Below, in pieces: positions 1 to 12,800 of a DNA stretch of 64,000 bases. Below the pieces are notes generated by a model. The model was not told where the DNA came from. It made no database searches and saw only the letters and a program-made list of their open reading frames with translations. The stretch comes from Ganoderma boninense (Eukaryota > Basidiomycota > Agaricomycetes > Polyporales > Polyporaceae), in NCBI GenBank assembly GCA_002900995.3, contig CM035305.1, positions 4,868,908-4,932,907 of the forward strand. The letters run 5' to 3'. Position numbers and translations under genes: made by a program. Positions within the stretch are counted from its first letter, which is position 1; every line of letters starts with the position of its first letter.

Positions 1-939
1 CCATTGGTACGTAGTTCGTTCCACAGTTTGCAGTGTGCTTCAAGCTGTTCAGCTGACACTTCCAAATGTAGGGGGGTATATTGCGACGTATGCGGGGAAG
101 CCGACATTCGAGGTAGCCGTATTGTCTGTGTCTCGTGCGGGATGAAGGCTACGGCAGACCTGTGCAGCAAGGAGGAATGCCTGATGTCGGAGGTCAGGCT
201 AGATGTCCGGGATGACCTCGTCTCTCCCCATCTCCCATCCCACGACCTCCTCAAGCTGCGAACCGCGATCCACCCGTACCGTGAATTTGGGCAAGTGTAT
301 CGCAACGCACAGTTTGCGCTGAAGACTGTCCGTCAACGTTTCATTGAATTGGCTCTCTCAGGGGGACAGAGCAAGAGCAAGGTCCAGAAGCAACCTCCAA
401 CATGTATTAGTTGTGGTGATCCCACGTCGCCGCCATGTTGGTATTGCATAGAATGCCAAGGTTTTTCCTTTGCATTTAGTTCCTGAGTACTATTTCCTAA
501 CCTGTGATGCCGTAGAGGACACGTTCGTGTGTGTTTCATGCGACACGAAACAAGGCGGCATCAACTGTGGCGGGCACCAGAAGACACACGCGCTCGTCCT
601 ATGCCAGTCCATAGGCGTTGGCTTTGACGTCGAGACCGAACGCTCAGCGCTACTCAGCGCCCGCATAAACCTCCTAGAGACGAAGCTCACGGCCGTCCAA
701 GAGGATCGCTTGAAAGGTGTCAATCCCGAAATCCAATCCGTCATGCAAGGCTTGTCAGAACAGATGACATCGCTTGGAGAACGCCTTCGAAGCGCATCGA
801 AGATCTTCTTCTTGATCTTCGTGTTGGGCAACGAGCCTCCGTATCGGGGCCAGAAGACGATGCATTCCCGCAGAACACATCAACGACGTCGTCCCAAAGG
901 AATAGGCACAGTCAGAGCTTGACCGAGCCACACACATAG
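1..939 (+). CDS. Zinc-cluster protein, 3' part (paralogue of the EF-hand/Cys-cluster gene at 9.9 kb)
   Basis: The 5' end lies outside the window. Two exons are visible, up to 460 and from 516, joined by a phase-1 intron (donor GTTTTT, acceptor CGTAG) in the same place as an intron in the 9887-15202 gene. The protein carries paired-Cys clusters in the same order as that paralogue: CDVCGEAD, CVSCGMKA, CISCGDP, CWYCIEC and FVCVSCDTKQ, then a His/Cys stretch (GGHQKTHALVLC) and a C-terminal coiled coil. These probably bind zinc; the role is unknown. Near base 797 the natural continuation (IEDLLLDLRVGQ) lies in another frame from the preceding coiled coil. The uncorrected frame stops at 922 and the continuation at 937-939. 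Either there is a 1-nt frameshift or the copy is decaying. Family membership is confident; intactness is not. Confidence 0.6.
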
Positions 940-1515
940 AGTGCTGGCCTGAATCCCTTTTACGTTATGTCTAGCTTTCATGAGCGTTCTAGCATGCGGG
1001 GATATTCAGTAACAGCCCATACAGATATTTGTACGTACCAGAGCGAGGGTAGCCGATAACATATATACTTTCATAGATCCAACTAGTTAGTTTAGAGTAT
1101 GCACTCATGACGTAGATATGTGTATAGCGGTTGTCCGACACGTCGTCAAGGTGATAGTTGAGGGATGTCGTGGAGAGCTTGGTGGCCTGTGTATACCCTC
1201 ATTTTCTCTGCAGGGCATCTTCAGGTTATCGAGATTTGTGTCAAACGCCTGACGTCTCGCTATTGAAAGATCGTCAGAAATTTGAAGAAGGGAGGCCATC
1301 CTCGCACCCACAATTCCCCCGCGGAGCGCTCCTGTATGGATGGAGGGAGGGGAGCACGAGGTTCTGGAGGTTCGAACTAGTTCAGACCTCTCAAAAAGGC
1401 AGAGGGTCCGATACGCCTCGTCCACCGCGGATACATCTCCAGGCTGCGTGCGATTAAGGTCGATAGCAGGTCATCGTCGTCCGTATTCGTCATGTATCTA
1501 CATCACCTCACACCA

Positions 1516-2300
1516 TCAGTACACATACGGAATCAGCCTGAACGGAGTCTTCTTCGCCCAAGCCTCCCACTCAGCTCCGAACTCCTTCCTCAGCACTGCG
1601 TCCTCCCTCGGGATCCGCATCACGACGATCTCGAACACGATGGAAAGTATCCACACTTCCCATATGGCAATAACGACCGCCGTCCACCGAATGGCTAACA
1701 GCCCGCTCTCGTAGACGTACGAGCCGGGAAAGATCTGGACGATGAAGAGCCCGGCTCTAGCTATGAGGAAGGCTGTGTAGGACGGATGGCGGACGATGGA
1801 ATAGGGTCCAGAGGTGACGAGTTTGTGCCCCTTGAACACAGCGAGCTGGAAGGTGAAGAACTTCCCGAGTGTGTCGTAACAGACCTGTCGCATCGCAGCT
1901 CCGACGAGGAGCAAGACGAAGCCGACGAGGAACAGAGGTGATAGATTCAGGCGATTCACTGCCGATGGATCACTGAAGAGTGCTGAGAGAACTCTGTCAG
2001 AGAAGGGGGATGGGAACCCTCTTGCGATGAGTGCGGAGACCTCGCAGATATGGCACGTATAGTCCACAGCCTACGGCGCACGAAGCATGATCATCAGCGT
2101 CCGCTTATAGTCTACAGCCCTCTCACTCACCAGGAAAAGATAGGAAACCAAGTCGCAATACGAGTGACCATGTCAGCACGACCGTACTTGGCGATCTCCT
2201 CCCCCTTCGGTCCCGGGTTGTTAGGCGCAATGAACGCGATCCTCTCTGCGATCATCACAGCAACAACCGCGGGGACACGCGCAACATATAACCAATCCAT
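1516..2300 (-). CDS. Isoprenylcysteine carboxyl methyltransferase-like membrane protein
   Basis: Exon 1 (2131-2300) starts with MDWLYVARVPAVV, a hydrophobic segment, and contains the APNNPGP loop. Exon 2 (1516-2070) holds the core: several membrane helices, the motif TSGPYSIVRHPSYTAFL, and the C-terminal REDAVLRKEFGAEWEAW-KTPFRLIPYVY block that is diagnostic of the ICMT/PEMT-like methyltransferase fold, where SAM and substrate sites lie. The family methylates the C-terminal prenylcysteine of CAAX proteins in the ER membrane; small fungal members like this one (about 240 residues) are often uncharacterised paralogues. The visible donor (GTGAGTGAG) and acceptor (CCGTAG) join the exons one nucleotide out of frame, so either a base is missing or a splice site differs. 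The stop overlaps no neighbour. Confidence 0.8.
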
Positions 2301-3343
2301 GCAAATACTCTCGTCGGGGGATTCGAGGGTGTACGTCTTGGTCGAGTGTCGGACTGGGGTGACCAGACTAGTCCGCGTCGCCTGGGCTGGTAGTTATCTG
2401 CACACGACCTATGTGGGCGTATCCGGAATATCGTGCGATACCGAACATACCTTATACACGACCCTAGCCGGCGCGTCGACGGAAGTTTCATATCCGTCAG
2501 CGCATCCAGTCTTAGCTTTCCCGCTCTGCCGGCGAATCCAAAAACGTTTTCACCCGAGAGGGCTGCACATGAACTGAGTTCTATACAATCAGACGTCATT
2601 AGTGCTGTATTGAGTCGAATATCAAAATGGAGTTCGCCTGACCCGATAGTCGGACGCCGTGCTTATTTCCTCACTATGGTGGCGGAGTCCAAGTTTCGCT
2701 TGAAGCTCGAAGTCTCGGCGGGCAGGTTCCACCAAAGCACGAGCGTGCGCACTAGACCTAGTAGCCTGGATGCAGTGGACAGAAGAAGTCACGATGGGCC
2801 GTGTTTGGAAGACAAAGGAAGTTCGACAAGAACGCACCAGGCAATCTGTTTTCCATCACCCCTCGTTCTCGTTGCATCTTGTAGAACATTCACGGAACAA
2901 GCATGGTTCCGCGCCGGAATTACTATTGTCATGGTATGCGCAGTATCGCGGCACACTCAGGCCGTGGCCAGCGCACGACCAAGGGTCTTCGGCGATCAGT
3001 GGGTGTCGGTGTGCGTGGAAGCCACCTCCACCATCCCGCCTGTACTAGTTGCTCGCACGCTTTCCTGCTAGGGCGCAGGTACGACTATGTGACATATCCA
3101 AAGTCAGCAAGGACTCGTCCTCGACGTATGAAGGCTTCGACGCCCCTACCACGGATACCATTGGTGTGTTAGAACAGCTCCATTGAATGCATGCGCATCT
3201 AATGCGGGGAGAAATCTACTATAGTTGATGAATTGGCTTGTTCAGTGCGGTTTAGGCCCACACAAGGCGACATCCTGGACCTGGGAAAGCGCGACCGGTC
3301 CCACAATATCCCTACACAGCAACACCTGTATCCCTACCGACCT
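2301..3343. other. Intergenic, no gene seen
   Basis: Only short open frames with no recognisable protein features occur on either strand. No repeat, RNA or conserved splice pattern was found. Confidence 0.5.
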
Positions 3344-5358
3344 TCAGCTACGGCAGGAACGTACGCCGTCAGTGCTCATCGTCACATCAAGTTCATCAAC
3401 CACACATACATCGATGATTCCGTACGGAGGGAGCTCATGCTCTATGGCTGTGCTAGTGCTGCTCCCTGCCTGCACTCGTGCAGAAGGCATGCGAAGGACG
3501 GAAAGGGGGACGCTCCGGGAATCCGTTACACCACCAAGTCGGGATGTGGACGTATGGGAACCATCACGCACGAAGTCGCGCGAGTTCAGCCTAGAATGGT
3601 CTCGTCGATATGTTGCGTGCCAGGAACGGAAACGGAGTGGTGCGCTCACGATGTCATGAGTGCGTTAGCGTCGACTGGGCGCATGAAGTCGGCGGTGAGT
3701 GTAAGCAGGCAGTTTGTGGGCGTGTGAGCGAGGCGGCAGACGTACGTTTCGCGATTAGGAAGTCGAAAAAGAGGACGTAAAGCGCATCGGGGCGGCGATA
3801 TACTGTTCCAGGGCAAGAGACGAAGGTCAGGTCAGGAAGCACGGCAAAGCTGGGATGATCCAACTTGCCGACACGAGGTTAGCGATGGCAACGCAGCTAG
3901 TCAGGGAGTCAGATGGTGGGGAGGCGCAAGTTATAGTGTCCGAAGCTAGCATGAGGGTACAGGGCACTCACGTGGATAACATGCCGGTCGTTACAGTGAG
4001 CGCGATCAGCCGAGAAAGGATGTTATCGGACCTGCGGATCCCAGTACGGCTGGTCACTAGGTAGTATACCAAGGCTGCCGAAACTACCACGTCTGCTGCC
4101 ACCTCCAAAGCTAATCCAGCGACGCCGAAACGCTGCAAGACGAAGAGGTCAGCCAGCGCGACTGAATGATGTCGCGGGTAGATTCACCTGCAGCTTTGCC
4201 TCTGCTTCGAATAGGTCGTCGAACACAAACCTGGCCGCAATGAGTCGGTGGGGCACAACAGGTACAGGGAGAGCTCACATGCGGATAGGGAAATCTACGC
4301 CTCAGATCGTCAGATACTTCTAACAGCAGAAAAAATGCGTTGACCACTTACAGATGTTCATAACTGTTGGGGGAAACATGTAAGTGCAAGTAAGCGTTTT
4401 CCCTTGGAGCATATATTAGACTTGCCGAACCGCGCCAAGTTGACAATAACCTGGTAGCGACTCGTGAGTGCCAAAAGCAGCTGCACATGATTTTCAACGT
4501 ACGCAAACAGAGGTGATGTAGACGTTGTGGCCGCTCACTGCAAGTTGGGCAACCTGTTAGCCTCTCTTCCCGTTATGACAAGGGTGACAGACGCACGTCG
4601 CCACACTCGCATAGCAAGGAACCTGTAGCGTTCGTGAGCTCGGAGCGGAACGTCGATGGCCTGAAGCCGATACGTACATTTTAACCAACAGTGAGATGAC
4701 CGCCTGCATAAGCCTCAATTACTGTCTCACTTCCTCGAAACGATATAGCACGTACGTTGGTCAACACTCCAGCCTTCAGGCCGATTCCGTTCTCAGTCAG
4801 CGGCGACACGTCAAGTTTCCGTTAGTGCGCGTACCGGCATGCTCCTGAAGGCAGGCGTCACCCGACTTGTATCATGCACGTAAAGGATAAACACTCACCA
4901 GACTTCCAGTAATAATCCAGAGGCGTTGCCAAAATTGTCGATAAGGTAGAAATAAAATACGTGGATTGCGAAGGACTCCTGGAATGAAGTCCAGAATCCT
5001 ACGACGAGAGTCGTCAGTCGGGCAGTTCGGACCTACCATAGAGAGCCGCGAACCATAAAATAAGGACCTGCCAGCCCCAAGCGAGGCGTAAGCAGGATGG
5101 ACAGTGCACATCGTGAACGGACGTACAAGAAGGCGAAGGGGTGTGGTATCCGACGCCGCTCGCGTCGACCGGTAGTATTGAAATGTCTGCACGCATGTAA
5201 TGCCATATACACTGTGAGTCATGAGCGTGTGTGGTTAGAACAAGAAGGAGACGAGCTCACATAGAGCTGACCACGACGCCAAGGTATCCTATCCCGATAG
5301 TGCTGTTCTTGTCTAGCTGCGCAAGTATGTCAGCGTTGATATCTGCAGTGCCAGCCAT
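3344..5358 (-). CDS. DUF6534-like seven-helix membrane protein
   Basis: About a dozen small exons can be threaded on the minus strand. Exon 1 (5261-5358) starts MAGTADINADILAQ and ends in VVVSS. It is followed by VYGITCVQTFQYYRS (from 5211), PLRLL, VLILWFAALY (5037-5067), FQESFAIHVFYFYLIDNF (4899-4998), VLTN, AVISLLVKM, FLAMRVWR, LSGHNVYITSVC, and LEVAADVVVSAALVYYLV with TSRTGIRRSDNILSRLI. The terminal exon begins LNSRDFVRDG and ends at 3344. This order of motifs (GxTxxQTYxY, SRTGxxRSDxxxxRLI, NALMTSLN) is the hallmark of the large basidiomycete DUF6534 family, multi-pass proteins of unknown function sometimes likened to receptors. Introns are 45-60 nt, apart from weaker joins around 4835 where a 10-nt exon would be needed. 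The estimated product is about 350 residues. Exon ends in the middle are approximate. Confidence 0.75.
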
Positions 5359-6660
5359 CATCGAGTCTTTCGTTAGGGTCACAGTGAAGGCTGAATAGAA
5401 GTGGAGAGACGCTTTGGTGCGCTAGGGGGATGCACATATATTTCCTGGAAGTCTTGTATCAAGCAACGACCGATGAGCTCAAGATAGACCAATCCGACCT
5501 GCATCATCGTCGACCGATTCCCGGCCGACTACCGCCCTGAGTGGCACCAGGCCTCGGTAATCAGCAGCGGTGCAGGTGCAAGTGTGGATGGGGTCAAACG
5601 CCCAGCTTCCAGCAGCAGCAATTAAACGCATCTCAGCGCCCTCAGCAACCTGAGCGTCAGGACAGATATCCAAAACAGACCAGTGGGCGTTGTTCCCTCC
5701 TCTACGAGCGAAATCAGGAAGGGCCTCCGAACTTCAGAATGAGCACGGGGGAGGCCCAGTTCAACAGCGACAGGTGACCCAAAATCGCATTATCAAGTGT
5801 CACCGCACAATCTCGAGGGTCGCAAGTCCAAGGGTAAAATCACGCCGTCTTCACCAGCACTCGTGGGTAACTTCCAACAGTCTCCGAATGTAAGCTCTGG
5901 TACACGTCAACCTTCGTCCGTTCAAGAACCAACAACTAGTAAGAACGTGCGAGCTCCTCCGTATGTTTAAATAGGCCACCGCAACTGTAGAACACTCACA
6001 TAACTCTAGTGCCATTGAGGCTTCCGTACCGAGAAATCCACACACTGTGGTCTCTGCGGAAATTCTTCCCTCCTGCAGCGGCGCATGGACGCTCAGAAAT
6101 ATTGAGCAGAATCCAATTACGACATGTCGGACGCATAGATTCAGGAGCTGGCTGTAACGTGGAAGCACGGGGACTTGATTGGGCAGAGTCAGGATGAACT
6201 AGTTTCAGCAAACACAGGTAGATGGAGAGAAGAGAGCCCTGAGAGCAAGCATAAAATGCTAGAGGAAGATACGTGTCCCACGAAGAGTCGAACGGTGTCT
6301 AGGTTGAAGTCGAAGTCGAGCTCGTCGTTGTCGTCGTTGTCGTCCGACTCGTCGTCATGTCTGGACTAGGATTACATAATCAGTTCCGGCTACTCCCGCT
6401 CTGTGCCATGGGCTCGAGGCTCACCGGCACCGTCGGGACCCTCATCTCGAGGTAAAATCTCTACATAGAACTTGGTAAAACCATAAGTAGTCCACTCCAG
6501 ACCGTCAACTTGGACTCCCATGTGCATCATGAACAGGTGGTTCGTGGCCAGGTGATGAGAGAGAAAAGGCTCTGACCAGCAGTGCAGGCTTCACACGACG
6601 CTCCAACAACTCGAAATGCTTAGGATCGTTGGGCGCAGAATTGTACATTAAAAATAAGCC
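5359..6660 (-). other. Unresolved stretch with possible minus-strand exons
   Basis: Minus-strand fragments look coding without forming a gene. The region around 6390-6560 encodes a frame with MMHMGVQVDGLEWTTYGF and FYVEILPRDEGPDGAG before a stop. The region around 6260-6360 encodes an acidic run followed by NLDTVRLFVGHVSSS, which resembles a DUF6534 amino terminus. No continuous splice path was found. It may be the 3' end of one gene and a decayed DUF6534 relative, or chance. Confidence 0.25.
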
Positions 6661-6951
6661 GAAGCGCTATGGTACATTACATTTCTATGAACGAACTAGC
6701 CCCGGCAAGATGGTATAAAGGGGCCTGCACAAGAAACCGATCGAAGCATGGTATCGCCGTTCAGCGTTCAACGTTCATCTACATATCCGAATCGTGTGCG
6801 CGTGCGCAGTGTGTCAGAGTCTACATCGTGCCATTACAATTCAAACCCAAAGCGGCGCTGAGCATAAAAACATACAACCTGCATGGTATCGAAGCGAGAA
6901 TCCTGTGGCGAACATTGAACGTGACCGTTGGCCGTATGCTGGAAGAGGTCC

Positions 6952-8509
6952 TCATATGACGACCATGCCCACGAGAGCCCCTGCGAGGGCCACGGCCATC
7001 TTGAAGACGTGCTTTGCGCTTTGGCCGCCCCTGATCTTCCGCGCAGCGTTGCTCTGGCGCGTCCCGCCCGTCCCCGTCTCGGTCGCCCCAGTGCCGGGAC
7101 TTGTGGCAGTAGCGGAGAAGCCAATCGGACCCGCCGCAGTGGCCGTGTACCCCGCCGCGCTCACGCTCGCAGAAGACGCACTGTGCGTCCAACCACCTCG
7201 CGTCAGCCCCATCCCCAGCCCACACTGTAAGACCACTCACGCAGCACTCGCAGCCCCCGGGTCGCTGTCCGTGTCCAGCAGCACGCCATCAATAACATGC
7301 ACGACCCCGTTGGCGAGCAGCACGTCCGGCTGGACGATGCGCGCCGTCGCTGCCCCGCTGCTCACGTAGTGGCCCGTCGCGTTCAGCACGAAGCGCAGCG
7401 TCTCCCCAGCCGCAGACGTGCGGTTCGCGGCGGGCCCGGCGAGGAGCGGCGAGTACACCGTCGAGCCGTTGATCAACTGCGCGTGTTTCGTGAGTAAGTT
7501 AAACTTTCATCTTCAATCGAAGCAGAAGCAGAAGCGAAAGGGGACGAACGTGGTTCTGGAACACCGCGAGGGCTGCGGACTGGTTCGCCGCGAGGCTCGC
7601 GAGCGCACCGCTCCCTGTGAGGGCTTGGGTGATCGCGGCGTCGTTCGGCGCGAAGAACGTGAAGCCGTGCAGGCCACTATTCAGGATGTCGAACAGCGGC
7701 GCGGGCGCGCTGGCGTTCGGAACCGAGAGGGAGACGTTGCGGAGGAGGGGTGCGACGAGCGCGAGGGAGGTGTTGTCGAGCGCGACGGCCTCTGCGAGCG
7801 AGCCGGGGAAGCCGAGGACGTGGTCGATCGTGTGGATTGTGACGTTGCCAAACGCGGTCGTGTTCGAGACGGTGGCGTCGTTCCTGCATTGCGGGAGGAG
7901 AGCCGATCAGCGCTCAGCGTTTCGGTCGAGGAAGGGAGAGGGGAAGGTGTAATGATCGACGCCGGAAACGAACTCGCGCTCGAACTCAAACTCACAGCTG
8001 GTTGAGGACGTGGACCTTCCCGTCCGCGCGCGTCGCCCATGCCAGCGCCTGGGGCTGCCCGGAGGCTTCGAGCTGCACCAGCTGGGGGTTGTTCAAGAGC
8101 GTGTTGCCGAGGGTAACGTTAGGGTATGTGGAGGAGATGTCGGTGAAGTTGCCAGATGCGATGTGGTACGAGATGACGTCCGTGAGAGCCGCGACGTCAG
8201 ACGTAACATTAGATGGGACTGAGATGACTATGGAGCAAAAATCGGTGAGCATACGATGCAATGACTGGCGGAGTCGAACGACATACATGCATTATCCGTG
8301 GGTGCGAAGAGGACGAACGGAGAGCCACTAGAGAGTTGGGTGAGAATGGCCTGGCCGGCAGCTGTGCCGTTCAGTTTTGTGGCGACGCTCGCGAGCTGGG
8401 TGTGGCCGGTGTTAGTGAGTGTCTGCAAGAGTCCCGAAAGGAACGTGAAGTTCTGTCCGAAGACGGAGGGAGCGGACGCAAGGAGGGCGGTGGCGGCCAG
8501 GAGTCTCAT
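6952..8509 (-). CDS. Fasciclin (FAS1) domain GPI-anchored surface protein
   Basis: Five exons (8287-8509, 7996-8227, 7550-7883, 7241-7476, 6952-7180) join in frame to 1254 nt, 417 residues. Residues 1-18 (MRLLAATALLASAPSVFG) form a signal peptide. Two FAS1 repeats follow: the first contains FVLFAPTDNA and ends near HTIDHVLGFP, and the second has FTFFAPNDAAI and the H2-like block VVHVIDGVLL. The tail is Ser/Thr/Gly-rich and ends in a hydrophobic helix (KMAVALAGALVGMVVI), as expected for GPI attachment. Many NxT/S sites suggest heavy glycosylation. FAS1 proteins mediate adhesion at the fungal cell surface. All introns are 58-112 nt with GT-AG ends. It points away from the neighbouring EF-hand gene. 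Confidence 0.95.
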
Positions 8510-8597
8510 CGTGTAGGGTCGTTAGAGACGTACAAGGAGGGACCGAAGGAAGAGAACTGCTGCCGACGTGGAGCCCAGGGGCAGCGTATCTGAGTGG

Positions 8598-8605
8598 CTT
8601 ATATG
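8598..8605 (-). promoter_or_regulatory. Possible TATA box of the fasciclin gene
   Basis: The minus strand reads CATATAAG about 90 nt upstream of the ATG at 8509, a usual spacing for a fungal core promoter. It is a motif match only. Confidence 0.4.
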
Positions 8606-8609
8606 TGAG

Positions 8610-9886
8610 TGAGGACTGTGCGCTGCGGTGACGACGATGCACGGACCTGCCGAGGGAGATGAACGAAACATGCCGTCTATGACGAGCACGTCGCAGAATG
8701 CTGCGGGAGGCGAGAAGTAGGATACTAAGCACGAAGGTGCCGATTGAAGGCAAAGGCGTCCCGAATTTTGGATGACGGTCGCGGGGTCTTGGAGGGGAGG
8801 CAGAGAATGCTAGTCGGAGGATGTAAGGCCCGAAATGAAATTGACATCATTCATTCGAGATGGCAACACAGGACTCGCACCAGAGACTGTTCGACCACAG
8901 GTTTCGACGGTGGTGTGAATTGCGTGACTCCGCTGTTCGCCTCTTGAGGCCAAAAATGTATGAAGGTAGTCGCCACAAATGCTGGCTCACCGACAGAATC
9001 GAGTTCTAGGGATTATAAGTGATATGCTAAACTCGCGAGTGGTGAATATTGCTCACATAGCCCAAAGGATGACCGATGATGTATTACCCATACCTCCGAC
9101 CAGTTTGGAATTTCTTGATGACCGAGAACACAACACGATACATGGAAGATTCTCAACTGGAGCAACTGTTGCGCTTAATCTTGGCATCAGCATTTCGTTG
9201 AAAATCTGGGAGTATGGACATCGGCTTACCACGAGCCCACTACCGGCCACTGCATCATTCTCTTGATTGAGGATTACGCTCTAGCTTGAATGAACCCCAC
9301 GCTCTAAGAGGGCAAGGTTGCAGAGCTGGAACTGTCGCCGCCGCTCCTGAAAGTAGCTGAGGTTATGTTGGTGATTGACAATTGGAGGAGTAGGTCAAGC
9401 ATTGAGAACAACTTCGTCAAGTTGGAGTGTTGTGCCAGGCGCTTTTATGGGCGGTTGCCACATGCTATTACGTCAACTGCTATTGTACGCCAGCGTGGCT
9501 GTCCCTCCAGCTCTCTTGCTGCTCAACATCCCCCACCAGGAGCCCTTCCATCCGAGACAAAAAATGCTACTCCGTCCACTCAAGCGACCCATCACAATGC
9601 TCGGAATCAGCTCGCTATGCGCAGTCAGCGGGATTCGCCTCCTCAATATTTCAAATTGTAGGTAATCCCGGGCCTGCCGGGAGGTACGATTGACAGACGA
9701 TAAAATTGTTACTTACGCCATTTACAGGTGTTTAGCTCGGCGTGCGCCCCGTGTCTTCGGGGATCGCCCTGGATCCCTCTCTCCTTTGCAAATCGATGTT
9801 ACTACGCGACACCACGTTGCTTTGCTGTCCATACAAATACGTGTGGCTGTCTCGTCACATAGTATCTTCTGCACGTACTTACCACC
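8610..9886. other. Intergenic, no supported gene
   Basis: Short frames on both strands (for instance 8979-9266 +) lack splice continuity and recognisable motifs. The segment probably carries the divergent promoters of the fasciclin and EF-hand genes and some relict sequence. Confidence 0.45.
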
Positions 9887-12800
9887 ATGTCGCTGACAGG
9901 CTTTGCTAAACGCTTCCACAGGTCACACTCAACCAAAGATAATGCATCATCAGGCGATCAGGACAACGACGAAGCCGCTTCCTCCAGCCGCAGCACGAGC
10001 ACCCCCAGTCGAGCTGGTTCACCAGAACATTCAGCCTCCGCGGCCACTCCCGTGCCAATGCCTACCCCAGAACACGTAGGGTCGGTGTCCATGCCTGTTC
10101 CAGAACCTGCCCCAGCGCTCTCACTCGGACCTGAAGTGCTCCCGAACTCCATGGACGGCGCACTGGCGGAGCTGACGACAATGCAAGCACGTTTGGATGC
10201 CGGGCCTGCCGTCAAAAAGTTGGACAAGGCCTTGGACACTCTAGGTAAGTCATTCCCTTCTGCACCGACTTCTCCGCCAGTTAGAACTCGGGCTGCTGGT
10301 CTTCTTCTCGGGCTCGCGGGCGGCCCGAAATTCATGGCTAAGGCTCGATATTTATGTCCAGCTTTGGCGGCGCTGGGAACTTGCGCAGTGCCAAGTGCTT
10401 TTGAGTAGTGCGCCCAACGTATCGGGCCAGTGGTTCTCAAGCGAAACTACACTCAGTGGCAAGGGGGTTTCTACATGAAAATGCACTCATATCTGGCCTG
10501 AGACGAGCACTTGCGTCACCCTGGTTCATTTCTGTGTAACATCAACCATATGAGAGCACCACCGCTGACTCGTCATGTTTAGGCGACAGGGTTACCACTC
10601 TCACAAAGCAAACGAACAAAGTGATGACCGTGGCAAACAACATATCCACGATCGTCAGCACTGCCGCCTCGAGCGACATCGCGCAGAAGATCGAGCGCGG
10701 GATACAGCGATTTGCGGACGATCTGCCGTGGCTCATGAAGGCGCTCGACGAGGTTGCGCGAATCCACCCTGCCGTGACCGGTATGCGTCATGTTCTTTCA
10801 TGCGTATCTGCACCACTGATACGCTTTGCATAGTCGCTGTGCTCGCTTTCAAGGCAGTGTACGTTCTTGAAAGCACGCGCCAAGAGAACGACCGGCGAGT
10901 GATGACGCTCTACGTCGAGATGAAGGACATGATGATGGTCATGGTGCAGTACGTGTCCATAGTTATGACTGCCGTGTCGCTACAACTAACGCATGTAATC
11001 AGATTGAAAGGCGTTGAAAATAGGACGCACGTCGGCCTCGACGGCCGGCCACTCAAAGACCGCCTCGAGGAGCTTGCGGAGAAGACTGCGAAGGACATCA
11101 AGGACTGCGCGAACTTCTGCGACACGTTCGTCAAGAAGAAGCTGCTCGTCAAGGTCTTCAAGGGCCCCGTCTGGGCAGAGAAGCTCACGGCGTTCGTCAA
11201 GACGTTCTCCGACCGAAAGGCGGACTTCGAGTTCGCGCTCACTATGCACACCGCGAACTCCGTCTCGGACGTCAAGCGCCAGAATTTCGAGATCCAAGCC
11301 AAGTATGCCTCCAGATCTAGATCTCTTCTGTGCTTGTGATTTACTCACTTACCATGTGCTTCCAGACTGGACGCAGTGCTCGGCCTGTTCAACAAGTTCG
11401 TTTCCGCGGAAGAGCGCCGCATCGCAGCCGAGATCGACTTAAAGGGCGGGTACACGAAAGTGCGGCAGGACGACGACGCGCTCAAGGCGCTGATTGTGCT
11501 CGACAGCTCCGTGCGCCCGCAGGCGGAGGACGCCCCGCGCGACGTGCTGCGCGAGAAGACGGCGCGGAACAAGCTCTCGCTGGCGCTCGACGAGCTCAAG
11601 ATCGAGCTGCGCGAGGACGTCGAGGACGCGCTCGAGAAGAACTTCGACGCGTTCACGGGCAAGTTCGAGCTCCAGGTGGACCTGCTCCAGGTCGCGCTCG
11701 AGAAGTACATCAGGGCGGAGAACGATAGAGTCATTGGCGCGGTGACGGACGCCATCAAGCAGGGACCGCATATGAAGATCAAGGACTTGGTGAGCGCACT
11801 GCTCTGTAGGCACTTGCATTTTACTTACTGGAGGGACCAGGAACTCCGGAAAATATGGCAGGACATGGTGAGTACGAACCCCCGGGTGAACGACATGCGT
11901 TGACCGAGGCATTCAGGGCTGGCGCGGAAACGTGAAAGCCCGCCTGTTCGTTCTCACCCTCCAAGATCATTACCGCGACTTGTTCGACAATGCGGCGAAC
12001 GCGGAGCGGCCGGACACGATCGCCAACGACGAGTGGGCGCTGGACTACCTGGGCCTGAACTGGCTACGCCCGCTCATGGAAGCGTTTGACGACGACGCTT
12101 CTGGGTACGTGACCATAACCGAGGTGAACAAGCTCATGGACATGCGTCCGTCTTCGCTAACTTGGAGGTATGTCGCCAGCCGTATGCGCGCACTTGTGCA
12201 TGTCTCTAATACTCACACCGCTCACCGTTAAGCATACCACATTGGCTGGCGTATTGGGCAGTTGGTAAGAGCGTCGGCACCTTATCAACACACCTCGTGA
12301 ATATAATCATGTTATGCCTTGACAGGATGGCGCGTTGCTTCAACATCGTACATTAAGCGCATCAAGAACGCCATTGGCCGGATGCGAGAGGCGCTACCCA
12401 ACATATTAGCGCGTAACCGCGTCGACCTCGACTGGTACTTCCTCCACCATTGGCACGAGGTGTTTGCCGCCATCTCAGGGTTCCAAACATGGGAAGACGA
12501 CAGCCTCAGCGACCGTTTCCAGGAGTACATCAAGTACGAGGAAGACCGCATTCGGGGGAATCTCGAGAAGATCAAGTACAATATTGACACCCCAGAAACG
12601 GTCACCCTTGTCGTCGGGTCGGGCAGGCTGGAGAAGGCGAGTGAAATGTTGTCCCAGATGAGGAGATTGCCGCGTATTTATTGGCCACGCGCATCCCCAG
12701 TGCTTCTTCGTCCTTCTCTGCCTGGTCCTCGAGCACGATCTGCGCCTCGTGCGCGCCGCGACACGTATCGCTGTCCTGAGACAGGACCTGACCAACGCGC

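Noticed and set aside
8979..9266. Short plus-strand gene between the fasciclin and EF-hand genes
   Set aside because: There is no family motif, no splice context and a competing minus-strand frame of similar quality.
12637..12700. A plain frameshift instead of a GC-AG intron in the EF-hand gene
   Set aside because: Removing 64 nt with AAG|GCGAGT and CCCCAG ends restores a helix matching the surrounding fold and makes the full 16-exon model divisible by three.
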